Assembly (NCBI RefSeq): GCF_963662255.1
Contig: NC_085055.1
Location: forward strand, 4,646,102-4,710,101
Direction of reading: 5' to 3'
DNA: 64,000 bases
Source of the DNA: Cinclus cinclus
Lineage: Eukaryota; Chordata; Aves; Passeriformes; Cinclidae
Within the stretch, counting starts at the first letter, position 1. Each line of letters starts with the position of its first letter. The notes beneath the pieces are model-generated. The model saw only the letters and a list, made by a program, of their open reading frames with translations, had not been told where the DNA came from and searched no databases. Positions 50,001-62,600 of the stretch are shown here, in pieces. Made by a program: the position numbers and the translations under genes.

Positions 50001-53000
50001 AAGACCTACTGGAGTGGAATCAAGAGACCAGCTCCCTCAGGTCAGCTGTGGTGTGGACAACAGGAAGAAAAGGGCAGCAAAGGAGAAGGATGGGACAAGG
50101 ACTGACCAGTGGGGGTTTTACGCCACAGTGAAGAAAACTCACCCTGAGATGCATTTGTGAAAGGCAGAGCAGGCAAAGATCCAAGGTTTTCCAGGAATGG
50201 GGAAGGGTGATGGGGAAAGTCCAGGTCATGAGAAACTCTGACTGTAGTGGTTGGGAAGGGTTTGTGTTCTCTGGCATTATCAGGAACATGCAACTTACTT
50301 TTTATTCATCTGCCATGGGTGTCATTCACCCCATCACAGGGACACATCCTGCATGGCCTGGTGCTGATGGCAGCTTTGGAGACCTGTTGCAAGGAGCAGA
50401 CCCACAGGAGAGGGGCTGGGTGGCAGAGGATGAGCTGTTCAGCAGGTTTTAATCCTGAAAACTTGAAAAGGAGCTGTAAGGGGAAAGCAGTACATACTTT
50501 TCTCCATCCACTAGCTTTAAAAACCAGGCAAGAAGTGCTGGTAAAATGGGGTGCAGCCAAAGAGGCTGCAAGTGTGTGGGGCACAACAACTGTGGCCACT
50601 TCCCTTGATTCTGGGTGCTGTGAAACTCAGATACAGCATGCAGCTCAGCAAGGCAGGGCTCAGCCTCCCAGAGGTGTGGGAGGAGAAACTGTTCCCCCAT
50701 AGGGTCCCCATAGAGTTGGGAACAGGGACAAGGCCCCCTTGGTGACACCACTGGCCTGCCCCTCTAGCCCCAGCACTCAGGTGTATCCTGCAGAGCACTT
50801 CCAGAATCTTGCCTTCAGAAATAAAAACAAAAATAAATAAATATGGGAGACTTAAAATAAAAACAATAGTTTTAAGTGCATCCAACTTTGGGATTTCTTG
50901 CCAGAAAAATTTAAAACAAACTGGAAACTGATCATCTACTCATTTAAACGATGTGCCTGGAGCTAAACCAGCAAGACTGAATAATCTCTGCACTGCTTTC
51001 ATCTTCCTTCAACTTTTCCTTTGTTCCATCAGCCACATGTGTGTTAAGTGTAAATTGAAGGACTCTTTGCTGGAAAAGCAGATTGTGTAAATGGCTTGGC
51101 CCTCATCTTATAATTCAGCTTCAGTATTACAATTACTCTTAATAGCACTCTTGTTTTGTTGTATTATTTATCCTGGCTGGAACCCTCCAGGATCCCCTGA
51201 AGGTTTTTTTTTTTTGTTTTGGCCTCCCTACCCCCCCCCCCCCCCCCCCCCCAGTGGATTTAGCCAACATCCACTCATGAATCCAGATGTTTCTGCTTTT
51301 TATCCATGGGAATTTAATGGTATGGACATGCCAAGATCATAACTTCAGGCTCAGCCTCAAGACAAGTATTTTTCAAATTCCCTAAATCAAAAATGGAAAG
51401 TGCCACAAAAAGCCCCCTGGGTTCTTACTGCACTTGAGCATGCCAGAATGGAAAACAGCCACAGGACAATGCTGCTCAATGTTCTGTGCCGGTACAGTCT
51501 CCTACACTGAACCAGAAATCACAGCCCAGACTGTGCTGTTCTGTGTGATCTTGGACACAGACTTTGCTTTTAGCACAAATTCAGCTTTTCTTCCCCTTCA
51601 CCAGCCTGAAGTCAGGAGCCCAGACACACGTGGGTCCAAGATGCTTACACTGGGGAAAAGATTCCACCCCACCAAGCAGAAACAGTGCTGCTGTATTTAA
51701 ATGAGTATGTGCCTGTGTGTGCCACAGATACTCTCCCCAGACAAGACTGGCTCTGAAGTAAGGACAGGGATGAAACATACCCTGCCCTGAAGGGGATTTG
51801 GCAGCACTCAGGAACAACAGCTAACCCCAAAGTCACTCCTTGCCCAGAATGAAAAAAAAGCAGCATAAAGCAAAAATTGAAGTCACCCTAATAACCTTCC
51901 TTCTGCACTGTCTGGGGTTTCCTTCAGGCATTCTTGTTTGTGGCATCCTGAATTCTTCCCTGCTCTCCATTTGTCAGCATGAGAATTAAATTTGGTGTGT
52001 GGTGATGGTCAGTGCCAGTTCAGAAGGTGTTGTGTAAGGGATGGCCATGTCTTTCCAAGTGCCCTGAGGTTCCTCAGGGTCAGGCCACTCAGGAGCATGG
52101 AATAGCAGAGGCAGGAGATGCACAGAACAGTTTTCAGTGACTTTTGGCAACCAGCACTAAACACCCTCTGTGTGACCATGCAGTGCACAGCAAGGACACA
52201 ATGTCAGCTCTGCATCCACAAAAGGTGAATTTTAGCCTTTCCTCCAAGGCCCTCCCAGCTGGCTTTGAGTGCTTACCAGCAGAGCCATGGTCCTGCCTTT
52301 CCTGTGCACAATCCAATCCCTTCTAAAGCCCTCCCTGAGCACTGGGCAGGGGAGGAACAGAGTAGTCATTCCAACCCCCTCTGCTCCCCAGCACAGCATC
52401 CAGTTACTGCCTGCTCTAAAAGCATCACTGTTCTACCTGCAGAGCTGCTGGATCAAACAAAATTTAAATTATTCCTAAAAGCTCTTCTAAGGCTTCCCCA
52501 GCATAGAAAGGACTCTCAGCTGGCACAAAGGGTGGAACTGGCTCCATAGCAAACCCCTCCGGGGCAGGGATGTGCTGGGACAAGGAGGAGGCACAAGAGC
52601 CAGGGAAGGTGAGCACCCAGCAAAGCTTTTCACCCACCCTAGAGCTGAGCTCAGCCATGCCAAAATCCTGCTGTGGGCAGGGGTAGGTGGTGGGCAGGGG
52701 GACAAGCCCAGGAGTCAATAGGGTACCACATGCAGGAGGCAGGAAGGGAACAGTAGAGTCAACCTGGGTGATGCATTTGAAAAGAAAACCACTTTTGTTG
52801 TTAATATTGTGGGCCATATGTGCTGTGCAGGGCTCATTGACTGCTGGTGGGACAATGTGCACCCTCAATCTCCCACTTCCTACTACATCTTCTGTTTTAT
52901 AACCAAGCATTTTGCATTCAACTATCCAATTTAAATTTTAAAGGCCACCCATTGTCCTTAGACATTATATGACAAACTGTATACCTGTTCCAACTTATTC

Positions 53001-53300
53001 TTCTGGTATTCTTAGTGAAATATGGTTTTCAATGACTTGATCTTCCCTGTAAAAAAACAAAACAAACCTCAATTTTTCTTTAATAAGTTAATGACATTCA
53101 AACTACTAATTTTCCTTACCATCAGCCTTTGTTTTTTGGACACAGAATAAAGGAGATTAAATATACTTTTTAAAAGAGGATTTATCCAAGTTGGAAATGA
53201 AGAAATACAAAAATACTCTTTAAAGAGTTTGTTTTTTCTTTAAATAAATAATCACTCAGCAGGTCATAAAAGTGATAAAATGCTTTTGTCTCCATTTCAG
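44049..53300. other. Intergenic or TMEM212 intronic sequence
   Basis: If the TMEM212-like exon is real, its 5' exons should lie in or before this interval. I could not find a convincing one. The stretch contains a partial RFX X-box (44401-44414), an AT-rich block (about 45500-45930), and a T12 plus C22 tract (51204-51252). There are no recognisable repeats otherwise. Confidence 0.5.
51204..51252. repeat. T12 and C22 homopolymers
   Basis: Twelve T (51204-51215), a short spacer, then twenty-two C (51231-51252). The minus strand is therefore a G22 run able to form G-quadruplex structures. Both runs are prone to length error in sequencing. Confidence 0.9.
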
Positions 53301-53632
53301 TGGGAAGCCAGTTTTGCCTTTAACATCCTGAGCATCATGGGAGCCTCAGTGCAGTTTGTTCCTGCTGTTACTTCCCTACTCTTTGGCCCATCCTGCTACT
53401 GCTGCCTGGTTGGGATCAGCCACCTGGATTACAGTCCTGCTCCCTTTTCCCTGCACTGCCCTCCCAAACCTCTACAAACCCATGATGTTATGAATGGTGC
53501 CCCCCACCCTGCAAGCACTGGCCCCATGTTTGAGTTGGGCTGTGTTCTGTGCAGCTTTGAGTTTTGTGAGAACTTTTGTGAAGCTGCTCCAAGGTGCACA
53601 TTTAAAGAAAATAATCAGCCACAGTTGGGAAG
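53301..53632 (+). CDS. TMEM212: TMEM212-like exon with an internal frame break (partial)
   Basis: After the acceptor TTGTCTCCATTTCAG (AG at 53299-53300) the first frame reads WEASFAFNILSIMGASVQFV and later SLLFGP and SCYCCLVGIS. This matches the human TMEM212 segment around GEATFTFVILSIMG and LLGPYCFYSFSGIA. Homology resumes in the next frame as PTLQALAPCLSWAVFCAALS, like human LTLQALDLCLSFTLLC. The switch requires removal of one base, most simply at the C6 run 53500-53505. TMEM212 is a poorly characterised multi-pass membrane protein; two hydrophobic stretches are visible. The right end is uncertain: GTGAAT follows 53632, while GTGCAC after 53593 is another weak donor. The second frame also stays open to 54021. 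Human synteny next to PLD1 supports the assignment. It may be a pseudogene or an indel error. Confidence 0.55.
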
Positions 53633-56600
53633 GTGAATTGCCAGGAGAGTGGCATGGCTGGGCAAGGACATGTCCTGAATGCACTCACATTGGGATCAGA
53701 AGTACCCCTGAAGCCAATGTGGTTCATTCCATTAAATCATCTTATGCACCTTTAATCTGGCCCTTCAGCCCCGTTACAGCTTTTGCATGCATAGCCTGGG
53801 CTTCTGAATTTAAAGGCTTGGCAAAATTTTATGGAAACTATATAGCTGGGTTTTTACATTACAGAAAGCAAAATCTGAAGATTTGCCTTTCTGCTCTTCC
53901 TTGTGACTGTCAGCATTGCTCTGCTAGTAAAATACAGAGCCATGAAAACCTGCACAGACCTAGCTCTGAGATAGACACAAATCTGTTCTCAACACTGACA
54001 TCGACAGCAGGAGAGGTGTGAGAAATTGCCACCATTCAGCACGTGGTATCTCTGCTCCAGGCAGAGCCTTGGGCAGAAACACCTTGACAGGGGGATGAGA
54101 GGTGAGGGCAGGAAGAGAAATGGGTCTCTGAGTGACCCAGCGCAGATCCAGAGCCCAGCAACACACCCCTGAGCAGCTCTTGCATGAGGCATGGCATTGA
54201 TTTCCAGCCCTGACATTCCTCCAGCACATTCACCTTGGAGGGCTTGCTGTTGGTTCAGAGGTTCACAAATTCTGCTGTGCTGAGGGAAATCTCACCTTCT
54301 GTGCATGCCACCCCTTTGTGTTTTTCTTCCCTTTAACCTTCGGTTGGAGCCAGTCTGGAAACATCCCCAAAAAAAGTTGTTTCCCTGACAACAGCCCAGC
54401 AGTGGACTCCTCTGGGACACCTGAAGATTTAGAACACTGCCAGTGCTTCCTCCTGCTCCAGCACCACACCCCATGGTACCACAGCCACATCCTCTCCCTC
54501 CTCTCGTGCTGCAGTGGGCTGCAAAGTGCTTTGGGCAGAGCTCTGCCTGCTGTGGCATCTCTGTCACAGTGATAATGCTGACAGGTCACAAGGGGTGCAC
54601 AGCCAGGTACTGGACCACAGAACCAGCTTGTGGGGAAAAAAGGCCAGAAGGGTCTGCAGCCTAAAGGACTGCACTGCTGTTGCATTTTATAATCCCCTAG
54701 GATTATTAATCAGATTCATAATTTTCATGCCCTCCTCAGTATTTTACAGGGGATATGAAGGGATCCTTTGTTACTCAGTCTCTGCTCGGCTCTCAATCTC
54801 TCCTGCCTGCACTGAGCAAAGCTCAGGACCCGATGGTCCCGTCCCAGCAGAGCACCCTGGGACCCCCCCAAGACCCAAAGCATCCCCATCTGCCCCTCCT
54901 CTCTGAGCAGGGCAGGGGGCCAGCCCTAAGCATCCCCTGCTTATCCGAGTGTTTTCTCCAAGTACCTTTCCCAGAGACTGACTCCAGCTGAGTGCCCCAC
55001 TGATCCAAACCCTCATCCCTTCCCTGCAGCACTCTGTCCGCCCTCCAACCAAGATTTACGAGGCTAATCCATGGATGTGGCTGCAAGAGGAGTCCAAATA
55101 TTTTTCTGCAATGCCACAAGCAGCACAAAACCAGCAAGGTGCTCTTTGCATACCTGATCCTCACTGAAGGGATTGGAGCAGGACATCTGCCCGGACACCA
55201 GGCTCCGGAGCAGCACCCAAGGAGACAGCGTGGACGTGTGCCAGCCTGACTATGGGTTTTCATTTTACAAGAACAGATTTAAGTGTGGAAATCAAATATG
55301 AAACAGTCGTGGCCAGCATTGTCTGCATTCTTGGAGGGGCACTGAAGGAGCAGAAAGAAAGGAACTGAGACACTGGCCCAGACATGCTCCAGCTGTCTGT
55401 GACTACCTCTTCCCTCCTCCACTGAACATAGCTATTCAGCTTGTTTTCATTTCATTATTGGATGTTATTTTTGCAACCTGGGAAGAGAATAGAAAAATGG
55501 AGGGGGGAAAAACATCCTTCAAATGCTTTTGGGTTTATTTTTAAGAACTAGACCATTTCTTTCCTATCAGAGATAAGTACAGACTTAAAAGTGCACAGGG
55601 CCTGGGGTATTATTAGTCAAGCATTTGTTTCTCAAATAAGATACTTTATCTCAGAGGCAGCAGGACTTGTGTTGCTGTGGTTATTCATGCAAGTCTCACT
55701 CATTTAGTACTGAGCAACATGCAATTAAGTAGCCATATAAACATCCCCAGGCTGAGCAACAGCTGCCTACAGGTAACCTTCAGCTTCGTGCACTCACTTG
55801 CCAAACGTTCCAGCTCTAGTCCTGAAAATCCTCATCTGCATGTGGGAGCAGGGCAGGCCCTTTCCTCCATCACTGTGGGCACAGCTCAAATCAAGACTTT
55901 AATGAGTTGGTTTAAAGCCTGATGCTACAGATCCCTGTAACACAAGTGATGCTCATCTCACTGCTTTGCCTTCTCTGCCTTCCTCCCAAAAAGACAGGTT
56001 ATCCATCTTTAATGCTCAAAATCATTCCCACACAAGATCTGACGGCAAATTGTTTTCCCACCTTTTTTTTTTACCTTCAGTTTTGCTCAGGTGGGACATG
56101 CCAGCACACACTGCCCATGCCTCAGCTGGGGACACTCCACCCTATGAAACCATCCAAGTCACCAAGAGAAGGGCCAGGGTTATAACATTTCCCATCAAGG
56201 GTAGTGAGAATGCTAAGCTGCTCTGGACTTCTCTGGAAGGATCTTCCCTCTGTTTTGATGCTGACACACTTCAGCACAGCAGTGGTGTTCCAAGGCAGAA
56301 GTAGGATTCAGACTGTTTCTTGGCGTTTATCTTTTCAGGACATCCACTAACCCAGGAGCTTTCTCCATCTCAGCTTTTGCACACTCTTGCAGTACTCCCA
56401 GCAGGATAAGGTCAGGTATGCTTCAGAAAGAGATATTGTCTCTCCATACATTGTTTTGCAACATCCAAAGCAGATCTGTAATTTTAAACCTGGATATTTT
56501 AAGCTCCAAAAAGATAGTTTGAAGTGCACATCATTCCTTCCTAATAAATGGCATTGTGTTAAGGATCTGCATGAAGAAGCTTTAATTTATTTTTACCTTA

Positions 56601-59600
56601 TCCCATCTAGTGTTTCAGCACAGGGAGAGTTCTATATTTTGTTAATGAAAATAAATTTTCATACTAGAAACTAATTTCCACTCATTAAGGGTAAAAGGTG
56701 ATGATATCAAGCAAGGAGTTTCACCTAATCCAGAAACTATAAACATTTGCTCAACACCAAGCCCAGAAGCAACTTCATTTACCTTAATGTGTGTGCTTAT
56801 CTCTAAGCAGGTGCTTAAGTGGTTTGTTGGCAAGAGCTGGAGTGCTTGTGCCTTTCCAGGTGACCCTACTGAATAATTATCAGTATTAAAATGCTCAATA
56901 GCTATAAACACAAGGAAAAAACACCCAGCATGGAATCAGCTCTATGCAGAGCTTTTCCAACCATGATTTCTACGTTAGTCAAGAGGGTCAAACTGTTCCA
57001 TGCTCAAAGGCTGACCCCAAAAGCCACAGGATTCAGTGGAAGGGTGTTGACAAGTTAGACCAGTTTGGGGATGGGATTCCACTGTGAGCAGAAACACCTT
57101 TCTGTTTTGGCACTGTGACTAAAGGACAACAAAGGCTCTGCGCTGACATTAAGAAAATTTGTTCCATGAACTGACATCCTGTTAACCTCCAGCTCCCTCA
57201 GAGGAAGCTGTTAATTCAATGGTTGTATCAGAAAGATACAGCAACGAAGGAAACCTCACAGCCTAAAGTCAGTGTTGACACCTGCACAGGGCAGCACTGA
57301 CTGCACGCAGCTCTGGACAGAGTAGAAATTGAAATATCCTGCCCTTGACAAGGAGAACATTTCCAAATCTAAGTGACTGTAGCTGATACAGACTCTAGAG
57401 ACAGAGCATGTCCTCCACAGCAAGGCCTCTCTACAACCTGCAGGTTCTTCCAGTTAAGTCAATGCAAAAACAGATGGATTAATCCACTCCCACCACTTAG
57501 AGGTAGGATGCTGCACACAGAGTCTTATCTCACCCTGGTGCTAAGGGGTCTCAACAGAAAAGTTCCTTTTGCTATTGGATTTCAATGTTAAATTTGACTA
57601 TAGGTGGTGTCTGTTTTACTGAGTATCAAACTTATATCACGCAGACATAAAGGTAAAAGTGGAAGGTAAGGGCAAGACACTTAAATATACTTAAGTGGTA
57701 AAACACCTGAAATGAGACTGACCTAAAAATAAAGGTATAAAGGCCCTGACTCCACAAAACTTTTCAGCACAGACCTATAGCAGACACAGGTGAAGCTGCT
57801 GAGCTCAGCCTGACGAGTGCTATAACTAATATGGTGATAATCAGGATGCAAGTTGCATGGGATCCAAAATGCAACTGTGCTGTAAAACTGGGGGTTTCAT
57901 TTGGGAATGCCAGTACATCACCTGAAGCAATGAAATTTTCCATTGCCTACTCAGACACAGGCTTTTTTATACACCAGAAAACACCTTAATTTACAGCAGC
58001 AAAGTAGAAAGATGTGGGTTGTTGCATTACTTTCAGAAGAAAACCTTTAGCTCTGTGTGTAAGGCTGGCACTTGCACTCAAGTCCCAGCTCACTGCCTCC
58101 TATTTTGATTCGTCTACAGATTTGAGCACCACCTTCCAGGCATGAGATCACAGACTTGTATCCCTGACTCCTGCAGCTCCAAACATAATTCCTGACTGTG
58201 GGTTCCTCTCAGCTCTCACTCATTTTCTGTGAAACAGTCCATCACCTTCATTTATTCTGTCTCCCACACAAATACCATTGTCCTTTCCCCAAATCTGCAC
58301 TCCCAACTCCTCAGCCCATGTCTCTGGGTCAGCATCACTCTGGAATCCTTTATCCCACTACTTAGATTTTCCATCCACCAGCTCCTAATGAGAAATGCAA
58401 AGGAAAGTTCCTTGCAGCTTCAGCCAACCTCACCTCCCAAGGTCTTTTTGCCCAGAGGGACAATAACTACAGCTCAAGCCAAGATACTATCTCGTCCAGA
58501 CAAGGGAAGTCTGGAAGCCCTGATAGCTAATGACCTACGTAAGCCTGTATTACAATTTCACTCTCCATAACTCAACTGCAGTTTCTAAACTGCATGGAGA
58601 TGCTGTGTAGTGTTTATGGAAACATTAACATTATTTAGATTTTGGAAGCAGCAATGCTGTTTTCAGTGGTCTTGGTTAACCAGAGTCTTGAGCTATCATA
58701 GTCACTGGATAAATCTTAGATGTGTTGAGAGACGTTTCTACCAAAACAGAAAGGCAGAATTTTTGAGGTATTTCCAGGAACAAAAACCATCCCTGAATGT
58801 GGGTCCTACTCTAGCAGGAGCCAGTGCAGGTGTCCATCAACACACAGAGCAGATGGCAGAGTTAAAGCCTAAACCTATAATCATTAGTCAGGCAAAATTA
58901 CAGCAGGGCTTTATAGCAGGTAATCAGCACACTCCTGCCCCATAACCTCTGCAGTCTCTGGGGTTTCTAGTCAGCACTTCTGCTCCTGGGGGCTGCAAGC
59001 TTACAGAAGCCACTTTCTCTGCAAGCACTATAATTTCCATCTCAGTTCAGCATGCTTCTTGATTCACTGCTCACAAATGAGTTTTCTGGGTAATTAATAC
59101 CACCAGGGCTCTAATGAAGATGCCACATAAGACTCTGCCACAGCAGTTCCAGGTGACATGACCAGTCTGTTACCCTTTTCCTGCTCTTCAAAAACCTGAT
59201 GCCTCCTTAGTAGGACAGGTCAGGTTCTAAATAGTGCTACAGCACTGAGACACAAGAAATTTTGCTTGTTAAAAAAATAGCTTCGGTACTAAATGTGGGA
59301 TTCTAGACAATAAAATCATGTTTATCACATCAGGACGAAGTCATTAGCAGCAGCACCCCAGCTTTCCACAGGATGCTTGGGTGTCTCTGGGTGGTGTTTT
59401 CATGAACTCCTCGCCAGCCATGGTCACCTGTGTTGGTAGCAGGACAGTAAAAATGAAGTGCTGGCAAACCCTGCTCTGGTCAGAACAAGAGAAATGGAAG
59501 AGAATTCTGAAATATCCCAGCCACTGTGTGAATGTAAATGGCAGAGCAGGAAGGGTGGCGAGTGTGAAGGTTTGTAATAGGAAGGGCTGGAACAAGTTGC

Positions 59601-62600
59601 TATGGCATGCCCAGTGCAGAGGACTGACCTGAGACTACTTGCTCCTCACACAGATGGAGAGGTTTAATTCTGATAATACAGCATGCAAATAAACAAAGCC
59701 AAATAATCCTTACACAGGAAAAGCACTAAGAAAGCTGTCGTCACCAAACAAGATGTTTTACTGAAGACTTGCAAATATTGGACATACTTTCAAGTGTGTG
59801 AAGTGCAATTGTGTTTCCTTGTGTGCAGGGAGGTTATAGGAGTTCACATTCCCCACCTCTGGCGGTGGTTGTGTGGGGGATGTATGGGTGCTCCACCACC
59901 AGCTCCCATCTACCTGCTGAGCATACCCTGGTGCTTCCATCCAGCTTCAAACTTTTACACTTGACTCACCTCAGAAAACATCACACCAGACATTAATCCT
60001 ACGGTGCAGGTACTAATAAGGAGATAAAACACCACTGAAGCCCCTGTCAACCTCTTCCTCCTTGGGACGCCTGATTTATTATTGACAAAGTTCTTCCTGC
60101 TTTGTGTTCACCCCCGACTTGACTGCAAATACCCGTCAGAACTCGGGAGCAGTTCATCTCCTCATCTCTTACCTTCAGGGCACTGTAGGTTCAAGTCAAA
60201 CCACATGAAAGGAAACAGTGTGGCTGATTTTACAGCTCTTAAAGAAATTGCCTTTTCATAATATTGGATGGAAACTTTTATAACTGCCACTGTTAATTAA
60301 TTGGAAACCAATCGAAGAACAAATAAGGGTGCATGCCACAAACTGTACATGGGATAAAGACTAGAGAAGAAATTAAAGAAAAAAATTTTGCTGGCAAAGA
60401 TCAAAGAAAAGTAAAGGCATTAGTTAATGGCTGTATTTTCTTAAAAAGAAGCTCTGTCTTTGAAGGCAATAGCTGATGAATAAGAATCTGATGAGCCAAT
60501 TCGTATAAAGTTCCCTTGAAACAACGTACATGTGCACACTCCAGAAATAATTTCAAAACACTGGCATTATTATTTATATCTCATAAAAACTCTTACAGTA
60601 ACTTCTGTTGTGTCAGTAGCTTTGAGGAGGAGGACACACACCTACTCCACAAACAATCCAATTGCAAAGATGGCTTAACCATTTCTATTTCCTGAAAGTT
60701 GCCAGTTAGAAAATTTAGCTCAATCCTACTGAAGTTTTGAGCTGAAGATTGGCCCATTTATGGAAGCTCAGACCCATCAGAAGACCAAGATGCCAACATA
60801 AGTGATGCCTGGCTGATAGGTGTCTGCTTCCCAGGGCAAATTCCCACTCGCACCAGTAACACCAAATTGCTGGAGTCTCCACATGCACCAGAAATCATTT
60901 ATCCCCTAGAAAGCCCAAAACCCCAAATGCTGAGCCAGGCCACAGGGACAGAAGGATATTATCCTGGCTTCAGCCATGGTAGAGTTATTTTCTTCTCAGT
61001 AGTTGAGGCCCACACAGACTCTTAGTTTGAATCAGACACTGCATTTTTGGTGTCTGAGCCTTTCCCTCTGTTCTCACCCCAGCACTTGTCTCTAAGGGTG
61101 TCATGGTGTACCTGAGTCACTTGAACATCTCAGTGTCACCCACATAGGTTATGTTGGTCCAAGTCAACTATTCCTACCACTTTCCTTTCACCTTGCCCAT
61201 CTGACCCTTGGACAAGACGATTCAGCTCACTAAACCATCCAAACTACTCAGCCCTGTGCTTTTGGAAAGCTCCTGCCCATGCTCTGAGCCACAGGGCAGA
61301 GGTGTGTGAGAGGCTGGCCCCAAAACAAGCACATCTTGGCTAGGATTTGGAATATAAAAACCTGGACAAAGAGACCTCAATCAAATTTTCCTACCTTTGG
61401 GGGATTAAAATTCCTCCCTCTGTGTCTAATCCCCTGCTCTGAAGCACGTCCCTCTGTGTGCATAGGGCATCCCCATAAAAAAAAAAAAAAAAGCTTAATT
61501 ATGAGGGAATTCCTGTCTCTTCCTCCCTCACCTATATGCTTCTCTTGGAAAGCTCATACACCTTTTCTTGCCTTTCCTAAAAGGACTTCAGAGAAAAGTC
61601 CTTTCTAACTTAAAAATCAGCCTCTCAACGCTTTCATACAAGGGGCAATAAAGAGCAGAAGGCAAGCCTGGCACCCTTAGCTAAACCTCAGGCGACTTGG
61701 TTACCCCACCCAGAGAAATCCCCAAAGTTTAGTGATGTTTTTGTTACCCTCTGCTCGGGTGCAGACATACCTCTTCTCTTCACACCTCTAGGGAGGGCAG
61801 AGAAAACAGAAAAACAAGTCCCAGAACCCAAAAGGAGTTTGAACTTGACATGCCTGCACACACCCCTGTTACTGAGCACTGCCAAGTGAGGCTTCCCAGA
61901 TTATCACAGGAGGCTCATGCTAGGAAACTATCCCAAACCTGCTTTTATTAGGAATCATCATCCTTCTTCCAAAGTGGAAGTTTGCACTTGGTGGGAATGT
62001 GCTAAGTCTCACACATATTGTTGTTATTGTGTGGCTTCCCTTTCTCTCACAGCTGCTAAGCCTTACATTCAGGTAATAAATATTGTGGAATGACTGCAGT
62101 CAGCTACAGCAGGGTATTAGAAAAGCCTCAGATAAGCCTCCAGTGTCAGACATTTGTACTCACTGAAGGCCATTGAGAAAGACATGCTTGGAAAAAGTGA
62201 GCAGAAAAGATGAATATGCTGGATTTTATTAGTCTACACATACCAGGAAAGCACCAAAACACTGATTTCATGAGACTACCTAAAAACAGACCTGCAGGAA
62301 TAGCTCTGTGCTGAAGGATTCCCACAGATAGCTGGACAAATACCTTATAAAAATACCAGCAATAAAATACAAGTGAAATGTCTGTTGATACACAGAACAC
62401 ACATCATTAAGTAAAAGTGGTATGGGGTTAGTGGTAAAGTGATTCTCTTGTGTAAATCTAACCTAGAAGATGTCTTTGCAATTTTAACAAGCCTGAAGGA
62501 CTCTTGGGGAGACTTACATGGCAGCAGCTCACTAGAAATGTCCCTGCTAATGCTTTGCTGTGCTTGAGGCTCTGACAATATTGTTAAAGGACCAAACATG

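Noticed and set aside
52780..52902. Plus-strand frame reading WAICAVQGSLTAGGTMC, faintly like a TMEM212 membrane segment, about 400 bp before the TMEM212-like exon.
   Set aside because: The resemblance is a handful of scattered residues, there is no good donor after it, and the acceptor position would cut the similarity.
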